A DNA stretch of 64,000 nt from Powellomyces hirtus. Its lineage: Eukaryota > Chytridiomycota > Chytridiomycetes > Spizellomycetales > Powellomycetaceae. The notes beneath the pieces were generated by a model. It did not search any database. It was not told the origin of the DNA and saw nothing but the letters and a program-made list of their open reading frames with translations. Every line of letters starts with the position of its first letter. The stretch's first letter is position 1. Shown in pieces: positions 22,813 through 36,350 of the stretch. The DNA is taken from the NCBI GenBank assembly GCA_025526995.1, contig JAHLKG010000007.1, positions 682,001-746,000 on the forward strand. The letters are read 5' to 3'. The position numbers and the translations under genes were made by a program.

Positions 22813-24514
22813 ATGGTCGCATTCAAAGCGTTTCTTGTGGCCAGTCTGGTGTCGAGCGCGGCGGCCTTGCCAGCCGGGCAAACTGCCCTCAACAACATTA
22901 CAAACACTACTAACCTTCCTGGTTGGGCTGATGTGCAGAAGGCCTGGGCGGCCGTCCAAAAAGTAGACACTGGGTATGTCTCGAGGAACTACTGGCATTT
23001 GAACACGAGAACGCGTTTATTCATCGAATATACTCATTAACGCGGAATCGTAGGAATGATGTTTGGAATCGTCTCGCTGAGATGACGGACAACTTTGGGC
23101 CCCGTCTCACCGGCTCGGCTGGATATTTGAAGGTTCGCATCCATTTTGAATGCGTGGCAAGGGTCACACAACAAACGGGTTAACCGAGAATCACCCATGT
23201 CTCTCTGCATTAGTCGTTAAAGTGGCTGTCCGCCCAAATGAAGGCTGACAAGCTGACGGTGTTTGAACAACCCGTCGAAAACGTCCCAACCTGGACGCGC
23301 GGCTACGAGAAGCTCACCCTCACGTCTCTGCCCAACCGTCCCAACCTCAATATACCCGTCATCGGCCTCGGAAACTCCTACCCGACCCCGCTGAGGGGCA
23401 TCAGCGGAGAAGTAGTCGCCGTCTCCTCGCTGGAGGCTTTGAACACCACTTCTATCAAGGGCAAGATTGCTCTCGTGAATTACAGCTGGTCAAGCTATGG
23501 CCGTGGATCCCGTATCAGAAGTCAGGCTGCCGTCACGGCCGAGAAGCTTGGCGCCAAGGCTGTGCTCATCAGGAGCGTCACGGGTTACAGTCAGGAAACC
23601 CTACACACTGGGTTTTCGACTCGTGCTGGGTACGTGAAGAAGACCTTGAACGGAACTGAATTCTACGAAAACCCTGTTGTCTCATCATCAGCCTCTTCCG
23701 CGAAATAAACAGCATCCCCGCCGCCGCCATTTCTGCAGAAGATGCGAACTTCTTGCACAGACTGTACAACAACTCTCTCATCAACCCCACAAAGTACCGA
23801 GCGCCCAAAATCCAACTCAACCTCCAATCCATCTACAAGAATGCAACCACTTACAACATCTTCGCCACCCTACCGGGCGCGACTCGTCCAGAAGACGTCA
23901 TCCTCATCGGCGGTCACTTTGACTCGTGGGACGTCGGCGTTGGCGCCGGCGACGATGCCGCGAATGTATTTGCGGCATGGGAGGCGATACGCCTCATCCA
24001 AAAGAGCGGCATTAAACTAAAACGCAGCATTCGAGTCACCGGGTGGGCCAACGAGGAAAGTGGGTCCCAAGGCGCAGACAAGTACGTCGCCTATGTTCAA
24101 GCTGAGAACGCCAAAACTGATGGCGAGAGACACATCTTCGACATCGAGAGTGATTTCGGTATCGCTACTCCTGTCGGTTTGTCGGTCGAGATCAACACGC
24201 CGGCCGGCGCTAAAGCCGCTGACGCCCTTGAAGCTGCCGCCGCCAATGACCCCACCATCGTCCAGCTCGGTTGGGGAAACATTCAACGCGGCGGACAAGG
24301 CGCTTCTGGCGCCGACATCGCACGGCTCGGTGTCCTCGGCATCCCTGTCGCTGGTCTCATCACGACTGAAGACAACAGTTACTTCAACTACCACCATTCT
24401 CCCGCTGACAGGATGGACGTCGTGGATCCCAAAGAATTGTTTGACGTTTCCCGCGCTTTCGCCTTCTGGGCTATAGTGGCTTCGGAGCTGGAAACTCCCC
24501 TGGGGCAGATCTAG
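22813..24514 (+). CDS. Secreted M28 zinc aminopeptidase with PA domain
   Basis: Probable extracellular or vacuolar aminopeptidase / glutamate-carboxypeptidase-like enzyme that trims peptides. Four exons: 22813-22973, 23054-23132, 23214-23629 and 23692-24514, 492 aa. It starts with a signal peptide (MVAFKAFLVASLVSSAAALP) and early N-glycosylation sites (NIT, NTT). The PA domain spans about residues 120-240 (GEVVAVSSLEALN to GAKAVLIRSVTGYS). Zinc ligands follow family order: H and D in GGHFDSWDVGVGAGDDAAN, the catalytic EE pair in ANEESGSQG, D in DIESDFG and H in NYHHSPADRMD. All appear present, so it should be active. Splicing exon 3 to 4 (TRAG joined to LFREINSIPAAAISAEDA) restores the family frame. 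Confidence 0.93.
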
Positions 24515-25191
24515 TGTTTCTGACATGAAGTAGTAGATCGGTAGTAGACAACTGATGCCTGCCTAGAAAATTTACATAGACCCACGTAGAAGCAAAGTAT
24601 ACCACCGACGGCATATACTTCGTTGATTCGGCTACAACCATCAGTCACATACCAGCCACAAGGCTGAGTTCCGCAAATAAGAGTTGTGATAACGATGTTT
24701 GCGTGTTCACTAGATCTTCGAAGAGCTGTTTCCCCCATTGCTTTGATTTGTACACGGCATGCACATCCTCTGCTGCAGAGAACCGCGGGTAGATGTGCCC
24801 GCTGGATCAACAACCATCGGCTTCTGCGGAGAAGCTCTGTTCCAGTCGAAGCGGGCCACTGGATGAGGGGAACGTAAGCAAAAAAGAACGATGAAAAGTA
24901 TAGTGACGGATAACTCGTTGTTATTGACGAAAGTGGTTTAGTATGAAGGGAACGGTTGACAAACAGGTTTTCCCAACATCATAGAAGAAGATGTCCAGTC
25001 GAGCGCGTTGCGCCAGTGAACGAACGGTCTGATCACTTGAGTGACCAAGTCTTGATCAGGAAGCGACATCTAAATGCTGTCCATATACAGGTCTTGATAC
25101 ACATCAAATGGGTCTGAACAGAGTAGTCATGATGAGTGCATGTTTACATTGAAGGGCATTCCCGGACTGGTGATGCGTACCGGTCAAAATT
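24515..25191. other. Gene-free gap between convergent M28 and VTI1
   Basis: No supported gene in 677 bp. Short open frames on both strands have no family resemblance or splice support. Confidence 0.6.
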
Positions 25192-26051
25192 TCAGAACCA
25201 TTTCAGCCAGATAATGGCAATGATCACGATGACCAGCATTATGATGATGCCGAATGATAGAATCTTGTTCTGGATCATACTGAAAAAGGCAACAGGCGTC
25301 AACCAAACCAGCTGATGACGTTTGGTAAATTACGGCTAATCGAACGGCGTCAATGCACACTGGGAAAGATAACATACCGTCTCTGCATGCCGCGTAGTGC
25401 GCCTTGACTTTTCGCAATCCAGGTGTCAGCGGTGGAAAGCGTGTCACGCGTGCGGTAGATCTGCTCCCGCTGTCTATTCAGATCGTCAAGCGTGCTGATT
25501 CCAATGACTTCCGTTTCCAATGCCAATCGACGCGCATCTTCCAGCCGTCGGCTGCCCTCCTGAAGCCGCTCCGTACCGTTGAGCAATCGGGATCGTTGAT
25601 CCTGGCTCGACACTTCGAAATCTACCACATGTTGTCCACGTCCGCCGAGAAGCTGGTCACGCTCGGATCCCGTGGTCGCCTTCTGATAATCCCTTCTCAT
25701 TTTTTTGATGTCCTCTTTGGACGCCCGAACGCGCGGCGCTAATCGCATCCTTGTCGCCGCCGACAGCGACGCCAGCTCGACCTCCATCTGAGAGATAATC
25801 TCATCCATTTCTTCCAACCCAGCCTCGGTTTGATGACATAGCAGCTTCTTTTGCTCTGTAAAGGGGTTGTACAAGGTGGAGATGTGAGTGACTTCGTGTG
25901 AAAAGGAGAGGTGGAGACGGCATATCATGGTGCACCAAAGAAACATACCTCCCGTGGCAGCACCTACAGCCTCCATTTGACGGAGTAGGGTCTCGTGCAA
26001 GGTATCATACTCCTTTTGATATGTGTCGAGTATTTCCGACCCCTCAGACAT
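25192..26051 (-). CDS. VTI1: Vesicle SNARE Vti1
   Basis: Qb-SNARE for Golgi, endosome and vacuole fusion. Three exons: 26051-25949, 25855-25378 and 25279-25192, 222 aa. The N-terminal Habc-type helices run from MSEGSEILDTYQKEYDTLHE through MDEIISQMEVELASLSAATR. The SNARE motif is about residues 130-190 (RLALETEVIGISTLDDLNRQ, REQIYRTRDTL), with the zero-layer Gln in LNRQREQI. The last exon encodes the tail anchor ILSFGIIIMLVIVIIAIIWL followed by KWF. Length and order match Vti1. With VPS27 and VMA16 it belongs to the endosome-vacuole machinery. Confidence 0.94.
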
Positions 26052-26559
26052 GGTTCAACAGTGCAACAAGGGATGCGGTGTGGCAAGTTCGTAGAGAGGC
26101 AAATTTGATACTTCCTACTCTGAATTCCGGTGTACGTGTGAGTGACTGCTGGTGAGGAACCAGGTTTCTGCGATAGGACTGGGGGTTTTTTGTGAAGATG
26201 ATGACTATGAGCAAAAGCCAAGAATTGTCAGGGCAAAGGTGATGATGTGATGTGTGAATCTGTGGCTGTGTTGTGCTTTGCGTAAGCAGCGATATTGCTG
26301 GCTCCGCTCTTGACAAAGTTGACCGAGCTGTGTACGGTGAATGCCTGTCCATCAGCGATATGTTGAGACCAGCAATGAACTTTCTGCCACCGTGAGGGTG
26401 CCCAGGCCCGACAATTCATTTTAAAGAACTCTTATGGTAAGAAAATTCTTGGTGCCTACTTTGCGCCTTTCTTTCGGCCTTTTCCAATGTTCCAATCTTT
26501 CACGAAGTATGACAGAAGTAGACGAGGAGTGCTTGTAAGAATGAAGGAATACGCCGCGA

Positions 26560-27330
26560 ATTCCCCTCCGCCATCCCTATTGGTGTCTCAAACGTCAACA
26601 GCGTCGCGACGGTCACCCTCGCAGTTATTTTCCGCTCTGCGTGGGCACCCTTTGCTCCGTCGCGATTGACATCAAGCCCAATGTGACTATCAACAAGCGT
26701 AAAACTTCTACTTGAGCGGTCAATGGGACACCTATCGTGTCAAATCCGGCGACTATGAGATTCAGACCAACCTTGGGGGCGTTCACACCCCTAGCCCATT
26801 TACGTACGCGTCTCTACCACACACTTTTTTTTTGGTGGACCGGAGTCAAAAACCAAGTGAATCATACACCAACGTCGCCTGCGTGACCAGTATGCACCAA
26901 CACACAATTGGGAACATCTTATCCATCCCAACAACGTGGGTGTCTAAGAATGATTACCCGCCAAGGATCCTAGCGCCGGAATGGGATTTTTGGCCGTCCG
27001 CTGCGCCATGAAGATTGGTGCATCCCCATGCCAGCTCGTACGAGATCATAGTCTGGTTTGATACCCGTGGTGGTATTCGGTCCGCCGGTGCAGCCATCGG
27101 CAAGGCTCGCATCAAGGGACTGACCTGGACATTGCATGAGAGAATGTGTCTACCAAATCGTTTACTCTGTTGTCGCGCGGAAGAGATTTGTTACTCCAAG
27201 GGAAATTTGTATTTTTCCATGCATCATATTACGAGCACAAGAACCACTACCTCGTGCACGCCCAGGCCGATACCGAGCCTTTCGTTGATTGACAACCACT
27301 GGCTACATATTGAATGTCATCCGCTCTTGG
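26560..27330 (+). pseudogene. Decayed GH12 endoglucanase / xyloglucanase
   Basis: Fragments of glycosyl hydrolase family 12 lie in the right order but in three frames. Frame A holds SGQWDTYRVKSGDYEIQTNL, SESYTNVAC, TIGNILSIPTTW and PEWDFW, is interrupted by TGA at 27009-27011, then resumes with SSYEIIVWFDTRGG (the Glu is the family nucleophile position) and AAIGKARIKGLTWTLHE. A second frame carries VYQIVYSVVAR from 27151. A third carries HAQADTEPFVD from about 27257, matching the conserved acid/base Glu block. No intron reconciles these steps. The N-terminal signal region and the usual WG and Cys elements are eroded. It is therefore a relic of a plant-wall cellulase. Confidence 0.78.
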
Positions 27331-27597
27331 GTATGCGATACATATTTGAGTGACATCAAAGCCTCCGTACATGCCTTGCAGACAATCAATATCGGGAGTT
27401 CTTTCCGGGCAGCCTCATGGAGACACGATGTAGCCCATATTGCTTCCAATGTGATGAGTTATCATGATATGAGAGGAAACGAATCAAAAAATCAAGTGGT
27501 TTTGCTGAAATAGACAGAAGATCTCGGTTCTCATTGAGTGTCAAACATACACTAACTTCCTCTGTGATGGATTCCATTCTCTCCACGACAAGCAAAC

Positions 27598-29998
27598 TCA
27601 ACGATATCCGCCGGTATAGCTCGGTTTATACCGGGAATTACCCGAATCTCGCGGCACCTCACGACGATCAGCGTTATAGCCCCTCCCGCTGGTCCCTTCA
27701 CGTCTATCCATTGACCGTCCACCCTCCCGATGATCGTGATGACCTCTCGAATCATGCCGACTGTTAACACTATCCCTTCCGTTTCTGCGATAACCGTGTG
27801 AGCTGCCGCGGCGGTCCCGGGAATAGGCTTGATTGTCTTGCGATCTTTGTCGATCAGACTGCCAACGGGACCCCGACCTCTGTGGTGATCGCCTCCTGGG
27901 TGGAGAGTCATACGAGTAGTTGCTACGGTCAGACGGGGACCTGGAGCGTGTTCGAGCCCACCGCAGCGGGCTTGATCCCGTGTCCGATCGTGTGCGTGAC
28001 CTGGACCTGGATCTCGATGGGGAGGCTGCTGAAAATCGCTCGTGTCTAGGCTTTGCTACGGAAGGAGCACGACTGGAAGAACGCCATGAAGCCGAGGAAT
28101 GTTCTAGACTCTGTCGTCTGATAGGCACATAGTCCTTTTCCCTCCTTTCGGCAACATGCTGCTGGTTGAGACTGAGTGCGTTGAAAGGTGACACCCGCGA
28201 TTTGTTGCCTCTCTTCCTTTGGCAGTCCTAGATAACGAATTTCAAGGTTAGCGTCCATTTGAACCCATCTGTCTGATCTCGATAACTGTCGCATGACCTA
28301 CATCGCCAAAATGACCCTGCATTCGAGGAAGGATATGAGAAAGTGGTTGTCATAAGAAGGGCTCCAGCGTATGCATACCTCGTCGCCGCACATGTAACAA
28401 TATATGAACATGCTATTCATGTTGAGAGCGCGTTGCTCACTTCTCGGGCTTTCTTTATATATGTATTGTCTCCACTGATGTGGGCATTGCTAAAATGGCA
28501 TGAAGAGTCCGTCAGAAAAACGATGCAGTACTGAAAGAATAGAGACACCTACCATAGGATGGTGGTTCATAGAAGGATTGACGCAGAATGTGCAACGGCT
28601 GTTGTCTCTTTGATTCGGGCAATCCTGACATGACAATGTAAGAATGCAGCAAATCAACGGTTTCATAGGTGGGCCACACTCACATGTGTCATGTGACCTT
28701 TGCGCATACATCTCCAGCAAATGCTTGCCAGCGGGCAACGACTGGGATCATGGTCGGATTTGCAGAGATAGCACCTTGTTTCCTGTCAAAGTACCCAGAA
28801 CATTAGCCAGGGAATTCCGAGATACCCGTCCCATTTGAAGGGTCACCTTTTCAGGGCACGATGCTATGAAATGCCCATGCTTCCGACAAGAGCGACAAAA
28901 AGGGCCTTTGTCTTCGATAAAGTATCGAGACTCAGACTGAAATGGTAAAGCTCAGCAGCTGAAGGCGATGGGCTCCGTGATCAAAAGATGCACTTACCCG
29001 CCTGTTGAAGTTGCCGTTGCTGCTGACCAGGTCTTCCAGTTCGAGGGCGTCGGCTGGTAATGACCTTCTCATTTGTACGAATCGCAGCTCTGGGCTTTTC
29101 ACATCGTGTTCGTTTTCAGAGTCAACAGCTGGTAGATCATCTTCCGAGATCGACATGTCGTCAACCTCAGAGATAATGTCCTCGTCCTCTCCGCGTTTCA
29201 AAGCGTATGCCGTCGTGTCCTCTGGCAACAAGTCACCATGTGCAGAACCTTCATCATCATCGGACAAAGCCTTGGCTGTATTGCGACTGTTGTCAGTTTT
29301 GAGGTTACTGAGCGCTTGTAGATACTGGTAGCATTACCTCCAGGCTCCAGCGTAAAGCTGTGATTATAATTAATTTGCGCTAGAATTGCCTCATGCTCCT
29401 CATCACTCGCATCGCTGATAACAGAAAGGAGAAGGAGTTACGGCTACAGCTTTGCCTTGCAGTCCGGGGTAGAAGGGCCGCGAATCTGTCCTGGTAACTC
29501 TTAGCACTGCCGTCGGGCAGATCTCGAGCGCAGTGCCAGGTGCCATCAAGATAGGGTGACGGAGCCGTACCTTTCGGAGCCAGTGTCGGCTTGGTCTTGC
29601 GCCTCGTCATTATACAGCTCGTCCTCAAGCCGTAGTCGCTCGTCCTCTGAATCGTAATCTCCCATGCTGCCGGAATCCCGCAGAACAAACTGTGTTTTGG
29701 TAGGAACCACCGCGTGAATGTCGCTTGATAGGTGGCCTGAGCGATACGATATTAGCCGAGGCCGGCCTTTCGGGCAGGATGGGAATTAACTGATCTCGCC
29801 ACCCGTCGTCGTCGTCGTCGTTCGTTCGTCGTCGTTTTGACTCGATTTCGGTGGGAGTTTATCTAGGATGGGTTTGATATAGAACGGGACGGAACTGGCG
29901 GGGAATGGATTGGATGACATGCGTGGATGTTCGTCGAGGGAAAGGCCCAACAAGCTCATTTCTTGCTTTCGTTGCTGTGAGGGATTTGGCAACGACAT
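27598..29998 (-). CDS. AIR1: AIR1/AIR2 - ZCCHC7-like five-zinc-knuckle protein with RS tail
   Basis: Likely the RNA-binding subunit of a TRAMP-type nuclear polyadenylation complex feeding the exosome. Ten exons: 29998-29791, 29736-29571, 29414-29338, 29275-28998, 28936-28847, 28782-28684, 28624-28553, 28489-28379, 28316-28302 and 28227-27598, 581 aa, phases consistent. Five CCHC knuckles stand in a row, each split by introns: CRSCRKHGHFIASC, CYLCKSDHDPSRC, CWRCMRKGHMTHDC, CTFCVNPSMNHHPMQC and CYMCGDEGHFGDDC. Five is the Air1/2 number. The ninth exon is only 15 nt. An acidic N-terminal region precedes the knuckles, and the C-terminus is Ser-Arg-rich (SPSRSRSRSRTRSDTG) and then Gly/Arg/Tyr-rich, as in splicing-linked proteins. 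The start at 29998 is 26 bp from the VMA16 start. Confidence 0.93.
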
Positions 29999-30024
29999 CT
30001 TGCGCCTGTTGCCCCAACTAGCCT
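29999..30024. promoter_or_regulatory. 26-bp divergent gap between AIR1 and VMA16 start codons
   Basis: The annotated ATGs at 29998 (minus) and 30025 (plus) leave 26 bp, too little for two separate 5' leaders and a promoter. Either the transcripts overlap in their 5' ends or VMA16 starts at the internal ATG at about 30238. Confidence 0.5.
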
Positions 30025-31052
30025 ATGTTGAGAAGAGGGAGGACCTCTGGAAACACGACCCCCCTGCTAGACTCGGACGAAGCATATCCTTTATTGCCCA
30101 CATCAACCTACCAGTCGTCGTTCACGCCCTTATCCGCCTCCGCTAGAGCTCATCGCGGTCATCGCTCGACGCTTTCGTCTTCTACCGACGACCCTTATCC
30201 TGTCCCACCGCCACCGCCAGAAAACAAGCTCGTGAAAATGTTCTACTACTCGAAACAGGCATACATAGCGTACGGCGCAGGATGGCTGGGCTTGTTTGTG
30301 TTCCTGAACCTGCTGTTCACGGGAAACGGTGAACAGTTCAACGTTGGAAGATTTCTGACGGAAACCTCGCCTTACATGTGGGCACTACTGGGCACCACGC
30401 TGACTGTGGGCCTTAGTGTCGTCGGAGCTGCCTGGTGAGTTGTGGCCCCCACCGCCAATGCGCGGGCTCTTACTCAAAACGCGCTCGCTCATCGCAGGGG
30501 AATATACGCCACGGGATCGAGTCTGTTGGGAGCAGCTGTGAGGGCTCCTCGCATCCGCACAAAGAATCTCATCAGGTGCGCTTATAGCGGTCTACCGCGC
30601 GTGAATAGTCGTGCCTTTTCTGATTTGATTATTCGCGTAGTATCATTTTCTGCGAAGTTGTGGCCATCTACGGACTTATCATTGCCATTGTGTTCTCCTC
30701 CAAACTCAATGACGCGGAGCTTCCCGCCGGTGCTACCTGGCCCAAGTCAGCTTACTTCTCAGGTGATTTATGACATCTGGACCACATATGTGCTGCTTGG
30801 ATTGACATATGTGTTCGTGCTCTGCTAGGTTATGCGCTTTTCTGGGCAGGGCTGACCGTTGGCTTTTCCAATCTTTTCTGTGGCATCGCCGTGGGAATCA
30901 CCGGATCCACTTGTGCCATCGCGGACGCGGCGGACCCCGTGTTGTTCGTGAAAGTATTGGTCATCGAAATTTTCGGCTCCATTATCGGCCTGTTTGGTTT
31001 GATTATTGGACTGCTGATGACCTCGAAAGTTCGTGATTTCGAAATAAACTGA
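30025..31052 (+). CDS. VMA16: V-ATPase proteolipid subunit c''
   Basis: Membrane-ring subunit of the vacuolar proton pump. Four exons: 30025-30434, 30498-30575, 30641-30762 and 30829-31052, 277 aa. The core matches Vma16: [60 protein letters not shown] with the essential proton-carrying Glu, [35 protein letters not shown] and [20 protein letters not shown]. Five hydrophobic segments fit the family. The N-terminus (first about 70 residues, [20 protein letters not shown] and on) is longer than in yeast and Ser/Pro-rich; translation might instead begin at the Met of [13 protein letters not shown]. Confidence 0.96.
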
Positions 31053-31237
31053 GCTGTAATGTTACGCACTCTCGAAGTCTCAATCACTACATTGGATATT
31101 TGCTCGTGTGAGCCTCCCGGCTGAAAATCAGACCATATTGCGCTCATTTGTGGACAACTGTTGCGCTATATTTGCAAAGCTAAACAACGAACGCGCCAGC
31201 AGTGGACCATCATTTCCAATCAAGCTGTTTGTACTGA

Positions 31238-34303
<3,066 letters not shown>

Positions 34304-34585
34304 TGTGAAATTCTTTCGTTCCGATTTGCGACTTCCAGATGATTTCTCGCGGGAAGTCCGATTTTGACAGCATCCAGGGACGAATTGGAAGCTTGTCGGA
34401 GGGAAACTGGCCGTCGCGCTTACTACGCCGCGTCGGTCACGTGCCCTGCTTACTTGAATTCATTTGCTGCTGCCGAAGCCACGGCTCTAGCAATACGGAA
34501 CACTGCGAGCTCGCCGAAGGAATAGTCCCCGCAGTTGCCAATTTCCCCTGAACTAAGTGGGAGGTACAGAGGTGAGCAGCGGAAC

Positions 34586-34613
34586 CCATCCATCCATCCA
34601 TCCATCCATCCAT
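34586..34613. repeat. (CCAT)7 microsatellite upstream of RPL32
   Basis: Seven perfect CCAT units in the 645-bp space between divergent DRC1 (start 34303) and RPL32 (start 34949). A related tract sits just upstream of CCT5. Confidence 0.9.
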
Positions 34614-34948
34614 CACACAGGACGCTGGAGATGTGCTGCCCGATTTTATGGAGTGGAAACGAGACTACGATGGTCGACATGGCTTGGTTGACGGCACATG
34701 AGTTGGAGGGCACGAATGTAATGAATGGACAAACGAAATTTGACAATGGAAATGCGGGCTGGCAAAGCGAAACGAGGAAGCGGTGTCAGCGTCGATATCT
34801 GATCGCGACAACACTCGACTGCGAATACTCAGAGTAGACAACATGGCGGACGAAGGCAGCACATCAGCATCATATGATGACCTCCTGGACAACTGAAATT
34901 CAGGATATAATGCTGAACGCCAACTTTTCCCTCTGATTCACAGTCAAA

Positions 34949-35573
34949 ATGGTCGCCCCGTTGGTCAAGCGTACGATTATCAAGAAGCGCACGAAGAAGT
35001 TCAAGCGCCATCAATCTGACCGTTACAAGAAGATTGATGTATGTGACATGCGTTTTGGTGCCATGCTATGCATGGCGTTTGCGAAATAAGGAATGCTGAT
35101 CGGGCCGTCTTTGGAATCCAGGAATCATGGAGGAAGCCCAAGGGTATTGACAACAGAGTCCGCAGACGTTTCTGTGGGCAAATTGCGTAAGTGTCGTTGG
35201 AAATGCCTTGCTGGCTTTTTGTTTGTGAAGGCTAAGAATCGATGATCACCAGCATGCCCAAGATCGGTTACGGATCCAACTCCAACACCCGTCACCTCCT
35301 CCCCAACGGCTTCAAGAAGTTCCTGGTCAACAACGTCCGTGACCTCGAGCTCCTCCTGATGCACAACCGTGTCTTCGCTGCCGAGATTGCCCACAATGTC
35401 TCTTCCAAGAAGCGTGTGGCTATCGTCGAGCGTGCCGCTCAGCTGAACGTCAAGGTCACCAACGCTGCTGGCCGTCTCCGCACCGCTGTAAGTTTTTTTT
35501 TCTGGATATATCTACTTCGAATGGTCGCTGACTCTCGGTCCTCTTGTCTTTGCTACCATAGGAGAACGAATAA
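34949..35573 (+). CDS. RPL32: 60S ribosomal protein eL32
   Basis: Large-subunit cytosolic ribosomal protein. Four exons: 34949-35038, 35122-35186, 35253-35487 and 35562-35573, 133 aa, the normal length. The sequence starts [20 protein letters not shown] and contains the family blocks [59 protein letters not shown] and [20 protein letters not shown]. The last exon is just 12 nt (Glu-Asn-Glu-stop). Exon 3 strongly prefers C-ending codons (CTC, AAC, GTC, CGT/CGC), unlike its neighbours, which fits very high expression. The stretch ttcacag before the ATG could be a 5' UTR splice acceptor. Confidence 0.98.
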
Positions 35574-36350
35574 GTGTCTCAGATCATGTAATATATACTT
35601 TTCGTTCTACTCAACACTGCGCTGCCTTCTTGCAATCTTCAACGTGTCTGCTTGTTCGCCGCTGTTTTTTTGGTTTTACGTCGGGGTTGGAAGATGCTGG
35701 GATTGGAAGGATGGACAGATAGCCTGCTTCAGTGGGTTCCACAAAATTGCATTGTGTGCCGACATGACTTAACCCGAGCTTGCCAGTTTGGGGAGGGAGA
35801 ATCATGCAGACTCTTATGCAGAAACAGCATTTGAAGTATATACTTTGGAAGTCCTTACCATCTCGCAACTGGTTTCACCGAGATGCGCATGCCTGTTGTA
35901 ACTCGTTTGAACAGTCAAAGGCACTCCGCATTCCTTCTTAGCGAAACAAACTGCACCTCAACAATTTACCTTACTGAACCGGCTTCAGCAGAATATTCAG
36001 GTATAATGTACCAAATAGAGCACGCTGCTGGTTTTGCGCTCACTGTAAACATCAATTCATCCCCCAAGTGGTCAGAAGAAGGGCCAAAACTTTCTATCGC
36101 CAAAACGCGATGCCAAGAAATCAATACTTAGGTCCGTGCGATTGATCACAGAATCTATTAAGCGAGCACGAGATACTACATTTGATGATTCAAAGCTCGC
36201 ATGCTCTGAGCAACGAGAGCTCATGGCGCGATGAAATCGGGAGGATATAGAAGTGAGGAACAACTACACATCTATGTTCATAAATACTTTCACTATAAAA
36301 AAGACATTAAGGGAAGTCAAAACTAAAAGCGGCCACCGGGCCGATCAGCC
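35574..36350. other. Gene-free gap between convergent RPL32 and the helicase gene
   Basis: No supported gene in 777 bp; only short open frames without similarity or splice support. Confidence 0.6.
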
